This document shows, piece by piece, positions 33,311-33,941 of a DNA stretch of 33,941 bases. Both the position numbers and the translations under genes were made by a program. How positions within the stretch are numbered: position 1 is the stretch's first letter; every line of letters starts with the position of its first letter. Source of the DNA: Brevundimonas diminuta ATCC 11568 (GTDB lineage Bacteria > Pseudomonadota > Alphaproteobacteria > Caulobacterales > Caulobacteraceae); NCBI RefSeq assembly GCF_000204035.1, contig NZ_GL883084.1:501585-535525 (forward strand), read 5' to 3'. A model generated the notes under the pieces. The model searched no databases and was not told the origin of the DNA. It worked only from the letters and a program-made list of their open reading frames with translations.

Positions 33311-33941
33311 TCAGTCCAAATCTCCGGCATTACGAAGAAGATTCAATTCCTCGTCCGACTTGGGCTTCACAGCGACGAAATCGTCGGTCGCCAGCTGAAA
33401 ACCGAGTTTTCGGGCCAGTGGCGCATCATAACGCCCTGACAACAGCGCAACTCCCAAAGGTCGCAGAACATCGGGCGCGCCGCCGTTCGCCCGAAGTCGC
33501 TTCATCGGGTCTTTTTGGTCGAAGAGCAGCGCTGCAAGAACCGTCCGGTGCGTGACCCGTCGATCATTTTCGAGAAAGAACATCGCGGCTCGCCGCTTCC
33601 CGATCTTTATCTGACGAAGTTCACGAAAGCGCTTCATATCGAGACCCGCCCAGCGATTGGGCGGCCAGGCGACACCCGATGCCAGCCAGAGGATGTTGCC
33701 GTAAGCTGAGGAAAGCACCCCGCGTTTGCCGTCCCGATTAGGCGCACCGAGGTACGCTTCGCGCGCCACCATCAACCCCATCCAAGATTTGCGCTCGTCT
33801 TCATCGGCTGCAAGCAGGATGACGGGCTCCTCATCGCGATAGGTTTCCGGCGGGATCATCCAACTCCATGATCGGCTGACCGTATTCTTTATATCCACGT
33901 CGTGATCCAAGAGCGTGAGGTCACGAACGCCTTTAGGCGCA
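33311..33941 (-). CDS. NaeI-like PD-(D/E)XK restriction endonuclease, C-terminal part (start beyond window)
   Basis: 210 residues are visible; the frame is open to the window edge, so the N-terminus lies past 33941 (a TTG at 33910 is only an internal codon). The segment VRDLTLLDHDVDIKNTVSRS contains an Asp nine residues before the Asp of D-I-K, the spacing I recall for NaeI active-site Asp86, Asp95 and Lys97. SWMIPPETYRDEEPVILLA, APNRDGKRGV and NILWLASGVAWPPNRWAG follow, then a basic winged-helix-like C-terminal half (IKIGKRRAAMFFLENDRRV, DPMKRLRANGGAPDVLRPLG) that fits the second, DNA-binding domain of NaeI. The gene is visibly less GC-rich than its neighbours, with more AT-ending codons, which suggests transfer. 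A cognate methyltransferase would be expected beyond the right edge. A different PD-(D/E)XK nuclease family remains possible. Confidence 0.6.
   Translation of the reverse strand, partial: APKGVRDLTLLDHDVDIKNTVSRSWSWMIPPETYRDEEPVILLAADEDERKSWMGLMVAREAYLGAPNRDGKRGVLSSAYGNILWLASGVAWPPNRWAGLDMKRFRELRQIKIGKRRAAMFFLENDRRVTHRTVLAALLFDQKDPMKRLRANGGAPDVLRPLGVALLSGRYDAPLARKLGFQLATDDFVAVKPKSDEELNLLRNAGDLD

Overview
This window looks like a chromosomal segment of a GC-rich alphaproteobacterium, most likely a Caulobacterales member resembling Brevundimonas. That assignment is inferred from codon and GC usage, the rpmH-rnpA-yidC-engB gene order, the NrdA/NrdB types, GANTC sites near several promoters, and the general protein repertoire. 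No database search was run. Most of it is ordinary core genome. The region at about 26.4-31.2 kb and the right-hand edge are accessory in character.

Left part (1-16.9 kb). An OmpA-like porin is cut by the left edge. It is followed by a tightly overlapped trehalose operon on the minus strand (otsB, a GH15 glucoamylase/trehalase-like gene, otsA; both junctions are ATGA overlaps). Divergent from it is a plus-strand surface-polysaccharide operon: a KdsD/KpsF arabinose-5-phosphate isomerase, a GT4 glycosyltransferase, a Wza-type export lipoprotein and a small unknown protein. Next come an LLM flavin oxidoreductase, a DUF3617-like lipoprotein, and the ribosome/membrane-insertion cluster rpmH-rnpA-yidC-engB with a good sigma-70 promoter. 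A plus-strand pair follows: a TVP38/VTT membrane protein and a sensor histidine kinase. The kinase is broken by a frameshift just before its ATPase domain.

Middle (16.9-26.2 kb). The class Ia ribonucleotide reductase subunits are unlinked: nrdB is on minus and nrdA on plus, 3.3 kb apart. Both have a pair of NrdR-box-like sequences upstream, with centres exactly 31 bp apart. Between them lie a GST, a CoA-transferase and a PAP2 phosphatase. After nrdA come an LpxR-like protein, a lipoprotein-type gamma-glutamyltransferase and tRNA-Arg(ACG) with its own promoter.

Right part (26.4-33.9 kb). The most interesting segment is a probable functional-amyloid export locus that resembles the Pseudomonas fap system but is rearranged. 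A Crp/Fnr regulator and a coiled-coil/beta-barrel outer membrane protein (FapF-like) lie on plus. Converging on them is a minus-strand operon: a repetitive Asp/Asn/Ser/Thr-rich secreted protein (amyloid candidate), a small secreted protein, a periplasmic C39 peptidase (FapD-like) and a further secreted protein. Two of the secreted partners carry leader motifs resembling double-glycine C39 cleavage sites. The three non-enzymatic secreted proteins share a C-terminal-type motif. A 12-bp hairpin with a T-run separates the putative fibre gene from its accessory genes, and the fibre gene's Shine-Dalgarno sequence can pair into a hairpin. lepA (EF-4) follows. The right edge holds the C-terminal part of a lower-GC gene that I read as a NaeI-like restriction endonuclease.
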